From: DATILL01 sp035476575
Lineage (GTDB): Bacteria > Actinomycetota > Actinomycetes > Mycobacteriales > JACQDL01
Assembly: GCA_035476575.1 (NCBI GenBank)
Contig: DATILL010000076.1
Coordinates: 1-6,333, forward strand
Length of the DNA stretch: 6,333 nt
Reading direction: 5' to 3'
The translations under genes were made by a program, and so were the position numbers. The notes under the pieces were generated by a model, which did no database searches, was not told the origin of the DNA, and saw only the letters and a program-made list of their open reading frames with translations. Positions 1 through 4,121 of the stretch are shown piece after piece (positions within the stretch are counted from its first letter, which is position 1; the number at the start of each line of letters is the position of its first letter).

Positions 1-93
1 GTCGGTCTGCGCAGACCGACGCTCGACGACGTGTTCCTCGCCCTGACCGGGCATGGCGCCGAGCCGGACCAGCCTGCGGAGGTGACCCGATGA
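1..93 (+). CDS. ABC transporter ATP-binding protein, DrrA type (3' end only)
   Basis: Only the last 30 codons are present; the gene begins before the window. The frame from base 1 contains LRRPTLDDVFLALTGH, the C-terminal signature of DrrA/CcmA-like ABC-2 ATPases (the 'PTLxDVFxxLTG' tail), followed by a short acidic tail and TGA. In this family the cytosolic ATPase dimer powers a DrrB-like membrane subunit that exports hydrophobic drugs, lipids or glycan precursors. The TGA overlaps the next ATG as ATGA, so the two subunits are translationally coupled. The Walker and signature motifs lie outside the window, so activity cannot be judged. The family call rests on the tail motif and on the downstream partner. 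Confidence 0.82.
   Translation, partial: VGLRRPTLDDVFLALTGHGAEPDQPAEVTR
78..85 (+). promoter_or_regulatory. Strong Shine-Dalgarno of the ABC permease
   Basis: GGAGGTGA matches the consensus anti-SD complement. Its GGAGG core ends 7 bases before the ATG at 90. It lies inside the last codons of the ATPase gene and fixes the permease start at the ATGA overlap. Confidence 0.75.
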
Positions 94-893
94 GCATGGT
101 GCTGGAGGCGCTCGGCGACGGCGCGGTGGTGGCCAGGCGCAACCTCATCAAGATCAAGCGGGTCCCTGACCTGCTGGTCTTCTCCACCCTGTCGCCGATC
201 ATGTTCGTGCTGCTGTTCGCGTACGTGTTCGGCAGCTCGATCACCACGCCCGGGGTGCCCTACCGGGAGTTTCTGATGGCCGGGATCTTCGCCCAGACCA
301 TGATCTTCGGCTCGACCATCACCGGCAGCGGCCTGGCCGACGACATGCAGAAGGGCATCATCGACCGGTTCCAGTCGCTGCCCATGGCCAGGTCAGCGGT
401 GCTCATCGGCCGGACGACGAGCGACCTGGTCAACAACACCCTGGTGGTGGTGATCATGGCGATCACCGGGCTCGTCGTGGGCTGGCGGATCCACACCTCG
501 GTGCTGGAGGCGTTGGCCGGCTTCGCCCTGCTGCTGCTGTTCGCCTACGCGGCGTCCTGGGCGATGGCGGTGCTGGGCCTGGTCATCCGTAGCCCGGAGA
601 TCTTCAACAACGCCAGCTTTGTCACCATCTTTCCGGTGACGTTTATCGCCAACACCTTTGTTGACGCGGCGCGGCTGCCCGGGCCGCTGCGGGTCGTGGC
701 CGAGTGGAACCCGGTCTCCGCGGTCACCCAGGCGGCGCGCGAGCTGTTCGGCAACGTCAACCCGGCGTTCCCCTCGCCGGACGCGCTGCCGCTGCGGTAC
801 CCGGTGTGGACGTCGCTGGCCTGGATCGTGGTGCTCCTGCTCGTCTTCGTGCCGCTGGCGATCCAGCGTTACAAGAAGGCGGTGAGCCGATGA
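90..893 (+). CDS. ABC-2 type transporter permease, DrrB family
   Basis: A 267-residue integral membrane subunit of an ABC exporter, normal length for the family. Hydrophobic segments lie at about residues 29-48, 60-80, 113-133, 140-166, 173-195 and 237-258, giving the six-helix ABC-2 topology with a cytosolic N-terminus (ARRNLIKIKRVPDLL, an interfacial helix that docks on the ATPase). The conserved block between helices 2 and 3 is clear: GLADDMQKGIIDRFQSLPMA (about 81-100) is the DrrB hallmark. It overlaps the ATPase stop and has a strong SD, so the start is secure. The substrate is unknown; daunorubicin-resistance homologues handle drugs, but many actinobacterial members export lipids or natural products. 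A second ATGATGA overlap at its 3' end implies that the operon once continued. Confidence 0.95.
   Translation: MSMVLEALGDGAVVARRNLIKIKRVPDLLVFSTLSPIMFVLLFAYVFGSSITTPGVPYREFLMAGIFAQTMIFGSTITGSGLADDMQKGIIDRFQSLPMARSAVLIGRTTSDLVNNTLVVVIMAITGLVVGWRIHTSVLEALAGFALLLLFAYAASWAMAVLGLVIRSPEIFNNASFVTIFPVTFIANTFVDAARLPGPLRVVAEWNPVSAVTQAARELFGNVNPAFPSPDALPLRYPVWTSLAWIVVLLLVFVPLAIQRYKKAVSR
876..885 (+). promoter_or_regulatory. Shine-Dalgarno of the truncated third operon gene
   Basis: AAGGCGGTGA differs at one base from the consensus AAGGAGGTGA. It is placed before the ATG at 890 exactly as the upstream SD is placed before the permease ATG (GGxGGTGAxCCGATGA in both). This parallel is the main evidence that a real start codon existed at 890. 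Confidence 0.5.
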
Positions 894-955
894 TGACCGG
901 CGCCCGACCCGCCACCCCGCTGGCCGGGCAGCAGGTGTTGTGGCTATTGGCTAGG

Positions 956-969
956 ACGATCGTGGCCAC
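956..969. promoter_or_regulatory. Candidate operator of the toxin-antitoxin operon
   Basis: Two overlapping 8-base perfect palindromes, ACGATCGT (956-963) and GTGGCCAC (962-969), lie directly before the antitoxin ribosome site. Toxin-antitoxin operons are normally autorepressed by the antitoxin binding palindromes at this position. No convincing -35/-10 pair was seen, so this is a positional inference. Confidence 0.25.
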
Positions 970-976
970 AGGAGGG
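970..976 (+). promoter_or_regulatory. Ribosome binding site of the antitoxin
   Basis: AGGAGGG lies 5 bases before the GTG at 982. It decides the antitoxin start in a stretch with no ATG. Confidence 0.7.
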
Positions 977-981
977 CTGCC

Positions 982-1236
982 GTGGACGTTGGGGTACGTG
1001 CACTGCGTGACGGGCTGAGTCGCCACCTGGCCGAGGTGCGGAAGGGGCGGACAGTAACTGTCACTGATCACGGACGCGCGATCGCCCGCATCGTGCCGGT
1101 CGGGCAGCCCACCGCGTTGGAGCGGCTTATAGCGGAGGGTCGCGTCCGCCCGGCGAAGCGGCGCAAGCGGGCAGCGCCGGAGCCGGTTCCAGCCACCGGG
1201 ACGGTGAGCGATCTGGTGGCTGAGCAGCGGCGGTGA
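982..1236 (+). CDS. Type II antitoxin, Phd/YefM family (partner of VapC)
   Basis: An 84-residue antitoxin. Residues 1-40 have the Phd/YefM fold pattern: VGVRALRDGLSRHLAEVR, then a KGRTVTVTDHGRAIARIVPV beta hairpin (the 'vTdhGrpvArlvP' motif), which forms the dimer and binds DNA. After a basic linker (RPAKRRKRAAP, about 57-67) the C-terminus reads GTVSDLVAEQRR, the short segment that in this family threads into the PIN toxin groove and blocks it. The GTG start follows a strong AGGAGG, and the gene overlaps the toxin start by GTGA, which keeps antitoxin synthesis ahead of toxin. Autoregulation through the palindromes just upstream is likely but not shown. The fold is Phd-like even though the partner is a VapC, a common pairing in actinobacteria. 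Confidence 0.92.
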   Translation: MDVGVRALRDGLSRHLAEVRKGRTVTVTDHGRAIARIVPVGQPTALERLIAEGRVRPAKRRKRAAPEPVPATGTVSDLVAEQRR

Positions 1237-1676
1237 TCGGCTACTTCGATACCTCGGCGTTTGTACCGCTGCTGGTCGTGGAGCCGGGCAGCGCGTTGTG
1301 TCGTCGGTTGTGGGACGAGTCTGACGCGGTCGCTACCTCGCGCTTGCTGTACGTCGAGTCTGCTGTCGCGCTAGCCCAGGCACTTCGGCTGGGCCGGCTC
1401 GCTGAACGCGATCATCGGTCGGCGCTGCGCCTGCGTGATCGGCTCTGGGCGGAGCTCGCCATCGTAGAGGCAGATGAAGTCGTCGTCAGTCGGGCGGCGG
1501 AGCTGGTGCGGATCTGTGCGCTGCGAGGCTACGACGCGATGCATTGTGCGTCTGCTGAACAGTTCGACGACGACGATCTTGTCGTGGCTAGCGGCGACCG
1601 GAGGTTGCTGGAGGCGTGCGCTGCCCTGGGGATGTCCACTGCCGACACTACGACCGATGACGGCGAGGTGCTGTGA
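1233..1676 (+). CDS. vapC: VapC-family toxin, PIN-domain ribonuclease
   Basis: A 147-residue single PIN domain, normal VapC length. The acidic Mg2+/Mn2+ site is complete: D6 in YFDTSAF, E42 in LYVESAVA, D101 in GYDAMHCAS and D122 in ASGDRRLL. The toxin is therefore probably active and cleaves specific RNAs (tRNA or rRNA in characterised VapCs) when the antitoxin is degraded. The GTG start overlaps the antitoxin stop (GTGA) without its own SD, so it is translationally coupled. Codon use is less G/C-biased than in the flanking genes (many TTG, CGT, GTA, GCT, GAT, TCT), which suggests acquisition by transfer. The C-terminal tail (TADTTTDDGEVL) is acidic and non-catalytic. The target RNA cannot be read from sequence. 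Confidence 0.95.
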   Translation: MIGYFDTSAFVPLLVVEPGSALCRRLWDESDAVATSRLLYVESAVALAQALRLGRLAERDHRSALRLRDRLWAELAIVEADEVVVSRAAELVRICALRGYDAMHCASAEQFDDDDLVVASGDRRLLEACAALGMSTADTTTDDGEVL

Positions 1677-1709
1677 GCTGACCACCAGGTCACGGTGACG
1701 CGCGCGGCT

Positions 1710-1760
1710 CTCTCGGCCCCCGGTTAGGGCGCCCTAGTCGGCGGTCGGCTGGCCGAGGGG
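1710..1760. terminator. Nested inverted repeat at a convergent gene end, possible bidirectional terminator
   Basis: The core is a perfect 12-base palindrome, TAGGGCGCCCTA (1725-1736). With two G-T wobbles it extends to a 9-bp stem with a 4-base loop (1720-1741). An outer pair, CTCGGCC (1712-1718) and GGCCGAG (1751-1757), encloses it. It lies 33 bases past the vapC stop and spans the stop codon of the minus-strand membrane gene. No U-tract is seen, as is usual for actinobacterial hairpin terminators. The termination role is inferred from position. Confidence 0.4.
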
Positions 1761-2291
1761 TCCGGCGGGGTCAGCCCGACCTGGCGGGATCAGCCGGCGG
1801 CCCTTCAGGGTGAAGCCGGCCGCGATCAGGTGCGGGCGGGCCTGCTCGAACAGGTCTCCCACGACGTAGGCAACCCGGAAGCAGGCGGCGGCCAGCGGCA
1901 GCTCGAGAGCCACGGCGACCAGCACGGCGACGACCCGTTCGGTGCCCGAGGCCGCGGCGAGGACGTCGAACCAGGCGTCGCAGACGAGCAGCGTCCCGGC
2001 GGCGGTGGCGGGAAGCACGATCTTCGGCGAACGCCGGAAGATCCGGATCGCCGTCGTGCCGAGCGTGACCAGGAGCATCAGGTCGAACCCAACCCAGATG
2101 ACGCGCCAGTTCGCGGCGAGCACCCGCGACGGCAGGACGGCGGACAGCAGCGCGACCCACGGCACGAGGGCGAGCGACGCACCCGCGAACAGGACGGCCA
2201 CCCACGGCGAGACCAGCCGCGGCATGCCCGAGCCGGTCAGCGTCGCGGGCGGGCGCAGCGGCCTGGGCAACCGTTCCCACCGACCAGCCAT
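1734..2291 (-). CDS. Small integral membrane protein of unknown function
   Basis: I do not recognise a named family. The frame could open much farther upstream, but the ATG at 2291 has GGGAGG (2298-2303 on this strand) 6 bases ahead and begins MAGRWERLPRPLRPP, a basic cytosolic N-terminus, so this start gives a natural 185-residue protein. Four hydrophobic segments are visible at about residues 28-53, 63-84, 91-113 and 118-145. The middle loop IFRRSPK (84-90) is positive and probably cytosolic. The tail (about 150-185) is polar and Pro/Gly-rich. It is transcribed divergently from the lipoprotein-TIR operon and convergently to vapC, so it is probably a single-gene unit sharing a control region with the TIR operon. 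No catalytic motif was seen. Confidence 0.75.
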   Translation of the reverse strand: MAGRWERLPRPLRPPATLTGSGMPRLVSPWVAVLFAGASLALVPWVALLSAVLPSRVLAANWRVIWVGFDLMLLVTLGTTAIRIFRRSPKIVLPATAAGTLLVCDAWFDVLAAASGTERVVAVLVAVALELPLAAACFRVAYVVGDLFEQARPHLIAAGFTLKGRRLIPPGRADPAGPLGQPTAD

Positions 2292-2317
2292 GACACGCCT
2301 CCCAGGGTCAGGTGTCA
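2291..2317 (-). promoter_or_regulatory. Hairpin presenting the RBS and covering the start codon of the membrane-protein gene
   Basis: On the minus strand, TGACAC (2317-2312) can pair with GTGTCA (2296-2291). This puts GGGAGG in a 15-base loop, and the A of the start codon becomes the last paired base. Such a stem could tune initiation. The 6-bp arms are exact, but a regulatory role is untested. Confidence 0.3.
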
Positions 2318-2380
2318 GTGTCGCCGACCACGCATCCCGGCGCGCCAGCGGACGTTTCGCCAGCTCTGGCAGTTCGCGCT

Positions 2381-2390
2381 TATCGCGATA
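2381..2390. promoter_or_regulatory. Perfect 10-bp palindrome in the divergent spacer, candidate operator
   Basis: TATCGCGATA is exactly self-complementary and A/T-rich at its ends within a G/C-rich spacer, 90 bases before the membrane-gene start and 109 before the lipoprotein start. A second short inverted repeat, GCCAG-CT-CTGGC, lies at 2359-2370. The 207-base spacer (2292-2498) must hold the promoters of both divergent units. TACCAT (2409-2414) fits the loose actinobacterial -10 pattern TANNNT for the plus strand, but no good -35 pairs with it. Confidence 0.3.
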
Positions 2391-2481
2391 CGGCAGGAGG
2401 TTCCCCAGTACCATCGGAGCCCGTGTAGTAGCGCGGGCCGGGGCCGGTGTCGGGCCGCGACGATCCGGGTTCGGAGGACCG

Positions 2482-2502
2482 ATGACCCCAGAAGACCGAT
2501 GA
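2482..2502 (+). CDS. Possible six-codon leader ORF (MTPEDR) coupled to the lipoprotein gene
   Basis: The only strong Shine-Dalgarno before the lipoprotein gene, GGAGG at 2473-2477, sits 4 bases ahead of an ATG at 2482, not of the lipoprotein ATG. That ATG opens MTPEDR and its TGA overlaps the lipoprotein start as ATGA (2499-2502). The layout mimics translationally coupled genes, so ribosomes loaded on the strong SD may terminate and restart on the lipoprotein. Alternatively the lipoprotein uses the weak AGAAGA (2490-2495) directly and the mini-frame is chance. Confidence 0.3.
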   Translation: MTPEDR

Positions 2503-2885
2503 CCCTGTGGACCAGGGCGCGCTCCACCGCCGTTGTCGGGCTGGGCGTGGTGGCCCTGCTCGGCGTCGCCGGCTGCGGTTCCGATGCCAGTGGCGGAGGC
2601 CAGTACCCGGGGCCGGCGCAGGTCGCCGTACCGGCCCAGCTCATCGGCACCTGGAGTGGTGGCGAGAGCCAGCTGTTCGGCTCGACGTACCTGCACTTCT
2701 GGCCGGACGGTGGCTACCTCTGGGACTTTGACAAGGTGCCGGACATTTCCGGCCAGGCCCGCCTCACCGGAAGTCGGCTGACGTTTTACGTCAACGGGTC
2801 GCCGAGCTCAGTGTCTTCGGTGGCGTTCGGCGCCGGGCTGCTCTACCTCGACGGCAAGAGCTACGTGTACGCCGGGCCGCCGTAG
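2499..2885 (+). CDS. Small secreted lipoprotein, beta-rich, first gene of the TIR operon
   Basis: A 128-residue predicted lipoprotein. The N-terminus has a basic n-region (MTLWTRARS), a hydrophobic stretch (about 11-22) and the lipobox VAGC with the lipidated cysteine at 26. A Ser/Gly/Pro linker (27-45) leads to a compact domain: LIGTWSGGES, YLHFWPDGGYLWDF, ARLTGSRLTFYVNG, VAFGAGLLYLDGKSYVY. Short alternating strands with 'GTW...pdG.y...G...L...' spacing recall small lipocalin-like or half-barrel lipoproteins, but no family is claimed. It should be anchored on the outer face of the membrane. The next gene starts on the base after its stop, so the two are one operon and the lipoprotein may be the extracellular partner of the TIR protein's ectodomain. 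No in-frame upstream start with an RBS was seen. Confidence 0.82.
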   Translation: MTLWTRARSTAVVGLGVVALLGVAGCGSDASGGGQYPGPAQVAVPAQLIGTWSGGESQLFGSTYLHFWPDGGYLWDFDKVPDISGQARLTGSRLTFYVNGSPSSVSSVAFGAGLLYLDGKSYVYAGPP

Positions 2886-4016
2886 ATGGGTTCGGCCGAT
2901 GCACCAGGTGTGGCCGCGATATTCGTCAGCTACCGCAACGACGACGACCCCTATGCCGCCGCGCACATTCACGCCGGTCTCTGCCGGCATTTCGGTGCCA
3001 ACCAGGTCTTCCGGGACTGCGTCTCGATGTCGCCCGGGACCGTCTACCCGCAGGCCATCCGGGATGCGTTAGCGCATTGCCAGGTGCTGGTGGCCGTCAT
3101 CGGCCGGAGGTGGCTGAGCGCTGCTGACGCCGCTGGCCGCAGGCGCATCGACGACCCGCGGGACTGGGTCCGCATTGAGCTCGCCACGGCGTTACGGCGC
3201 CAGATCCGCATCGTCCCGGTGCTCCTTGACGGTGCCGCCCCGCCAGCCTCCGACGAGCTGCCCGGGGAGGTCCGTGGGCTCGCCCTGGTACAGGTGGCAC
3301 GGGTGGGGCAGCGGAGTCTGGACGTCGACCTGGCCGCCCTCGCGGACGATCTCGCCGAGCACGTGCCCGTCCTGGCCCATGCGAGCCCCGCCCGAGCCGC
3401 CGAGTCGGTGGGACTGCCTTCCACCGTCGGGCCAGGCGGGTTGCCCGCGGGCCGCGGCGCGGACTGGAGAGTGCTGGTTGCGGCGGTCGTCGTGGCGGTC
3501 ATGCTTGGCCTTTTCGGCTACCTCCAGCTTCGCCAGGGCCGGACGGGGGGCCTGCCGGCGCCGACAACCCCGGCAGTCTCCAGCCCGGCCAGCTCCAGCC
3601 CGCCGTCCGACAGCCTGCCGTCCGACAGCCCGCTGGCCACCGCCGGCCCGGTCAAGGTCCGCTGGCAGGGCACGATCGGCCTGTCCGGGGAGACCGACCT
3701 CGACCAGGTCCCACCCAGGTCGAACGGCGCCGGCAGCGACATCCGCTCCACCAGCCTGTACGAGGTCAGCACCGCGTCCGACGCGACCGCGATCGTGTCC
3801 TGGCCGCAGCCCGGGACGCCCAGCCGGGACGGCTGCCGGACCCGGCTGGCCACCTACCCCAGCGAGTACATCGTCCAGAACCCTCCGGTCGGCTCCTATC
3901 TCTGCGTCCGCACGACCGACGGACGGGTGGCTCGGCTCAGAGCCAGCGGGTTGGCCCAGACCGGTGCCTACGAGCTCGACGTCACAATTTGGGAGCTGAG
4001 CTCCAGCACGTGGTGA
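2886..4016 (+). CDS. TIR-domain transmembrane protein with extracytoplasmic C-terminal domain
   Basis: A 376-residue protein. Residues 10-160 are a bacterial TIR_2 domain: AIFVSYRNDD (box 1), VFRDCVSMSPGTVYPQAI (BB-loop region), VLVAVIGRRWL, RDWVRIELATAL and IRIVPVLLDGA. E98 in WVRIELATAL aligns by motif with SARM1 E642 (DWVHKEIVTAL), the NAD+-cleaving glutamate, so NADase activity is possible. A single hydrophobic helix follows at about 195-214, then a Ser/Pro/Asp stalk (220-253) with four five-residue repeats, then an extracytoplasmic domain (255-372) rich in beta strands with only two cysteines (C317, C340), a likely disulfide. The TIR domain faces the cytosol if the basic LRQGR after the helix is not retained inside; the Ser/Pro stalk supports an outside C-terminus. 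ATG follows the lipoprotein TAG directly without an SD, implying stop-restart translation. The role is unknown: sensing, signalling or defence are options. Confidence 0.92.
   Translation: MGSADAPGVAAIFVSYRNDDDPYAAAHIHAGLCRHFGANQVFRDCVSMSPGTVYPQAIRDALAHCQVLVAVIGRRWLSAADAAGRRRIDDPRDWVRIELATALRRQIRIVPVLLDGAAPPASDELPGEVRGLALVQVARVGQRSLDVDLAALADDLAEHVPVLAHASPARAAESVGLPSTVGPGGLPAGRGADWRVLVAAVVVAVMLGLFGYLQLRQGRTGGLPAPTTPAVSSPASSSPPSDSLPSDSPLATAGPVKVRWQGTIGLSGETDLDQVPPRSNGAGSDIRSTSLYEVSTASDATAIVSWPQPGTPSRDGCRTRLATYPSEYIVQNPPVGSYLCVRTTDGRVARLRASGLAQTGAYELDVTIWELSSSTW
3579..3638 (+). repeat. 15-base tandem repeat encoding a Ser/Pro/Asp pentapeptide stalk
   Basis: Four units with a 15-base period encode SSPAS, SSPPS, DSLPS and DSPLA (residues 232-251 of the TIR protein). 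The last two DNA units (GCCGTCCGACAGCCT at 3602 and the copy at 3617) differ at one base. CTCCAGCCCG recurs at 3578 and 3593 in the same phase. It forms the flexible stalk between membrane helix and ectodomain. Its length may vary between strains by slippage. Confidence 0.6.
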
Positions 4017-4034
4017 CGGCCGCGCGGCTCGGCC
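3992..4034 (+). terminator. Inverted repeats at the end of the TIR operon, weak terminator candidate
   Basis: GGAGCT-G-AGCTCC (3992-4004) lies in the last TIR codons and GCCGCGCGGC (4019-4028) just past the stop. GGCCG (4018-4022) can alternatively pair with CGGCC (4030-4034) around a 7-base loop. No T-tract follows. In G/C-rich DNA such short repeats are common, so this is tentative. The rest of the 105-base gap before the acyltransferase shows no gene. Confidence 0.2.
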
Positions 4035-4108
4035 CCATCGCCGATCCACCCGAGCCAGCAGCTCAGCGTCGCCACCACCCCTGGCACGCGGGTGCGGCTC
4101 CGACACCG

Positions 4109-4121
4109 TAGGGTACGGGCG
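4109..4121 (+). promoter_or_regulatory. Possible leaderless promoter of the acyltransferase gene
   Basis: TAGGGT (4109-4114) matches the actinobacterial -10 pattern TANNNT and ends exactly 7 bases before the ATG at 4122, the spacing expected if transcription starts at the A of the start codon. No clear -35 is visible. AGGG within it could instead act as a weak SD. Confidence 0.3.

Larger units (their letters stand above)
890..1018 (+). pseudogene. Remnant of a third ABC-operon gene, cut off by the toxin-antitoxin module
   Basis: A 42-codon frame opens at the permease stop (ATGATGA) behind a near-perfect SD and reads MMTGARPATPLAGQQVLWLL before continuing without family-like sequence to a TGA inside the antitoxin gene. 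DrrA-DrrB operons often carry a second permease gene coupled in this way, and a polar N-terminus running into a hydrophobic, Arg-containing stretch (about residues 12-23) suits the start of such a protein. The first codons end in G/C; from about base 937 codons such as TTG, CTA, TTG and GCT appear, so the junction with foreign DNA is probably near 935-955. No downstream continuation was found after the toxin gene. Identity as a permease is inference. It could instead be a small genuine peptide or a chance frame. Confidence 0.4.

Noticed and set aside
704..889. Plus-strand frame overlapping the end of the permease gene
   Set aside because: Its first part is an out-of-frame shadow of the permease. 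Only the piece starting at the 890 ATG has an RBS and an operon-like position.
1700..1720. Similarity between bases 1701-1720 and 4021-4036 (both begin CGCGCGGCTC and end CGGCCCC), seen as a possible shared repeat or attachment site
   Set aside because: The shared run is about 10 bases of pure G/C-rich sequence plus a short match after a gap. This is easily chance in such DNA, and no mobile gene lies between them.
2432..2459. Hairpin CGCGGGCC / GGGCCGCG in the lipoprotein leader as a riboswitch or attenuator
   Set aside because: It has one internal mismatch, a 12-base G/C-rich loop, no U-tract and no recognisable riboswitch core. It is weaker than expected for a dedicated element at this G/C content.
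1830..2498. Plus-strand open frame running into the lipoprotein gene (351 codons in total)
   Set aside because: The upstream part is antisense to the membrane-protein gene and is Arg/Gln/Asp/Gly-rich. The lipoprotein signal peptide needs a start at 2499.
2292..2696. Upstream extension of the minus-strand membrane protein to 320 residues
   Set aside because: The extension would run through the lipoprotein start and signal peptide region. Its sequence is low-complexity, and the ATG at 2291 has a well-placed GGGAGG.
3192..4106. 304-codon minus-strand frame opposite the TIR gene
   Set aside because: Composition is Gly/Arg/Ala-rich without motifs, and the plus-strand TIR protein explains the region fully.
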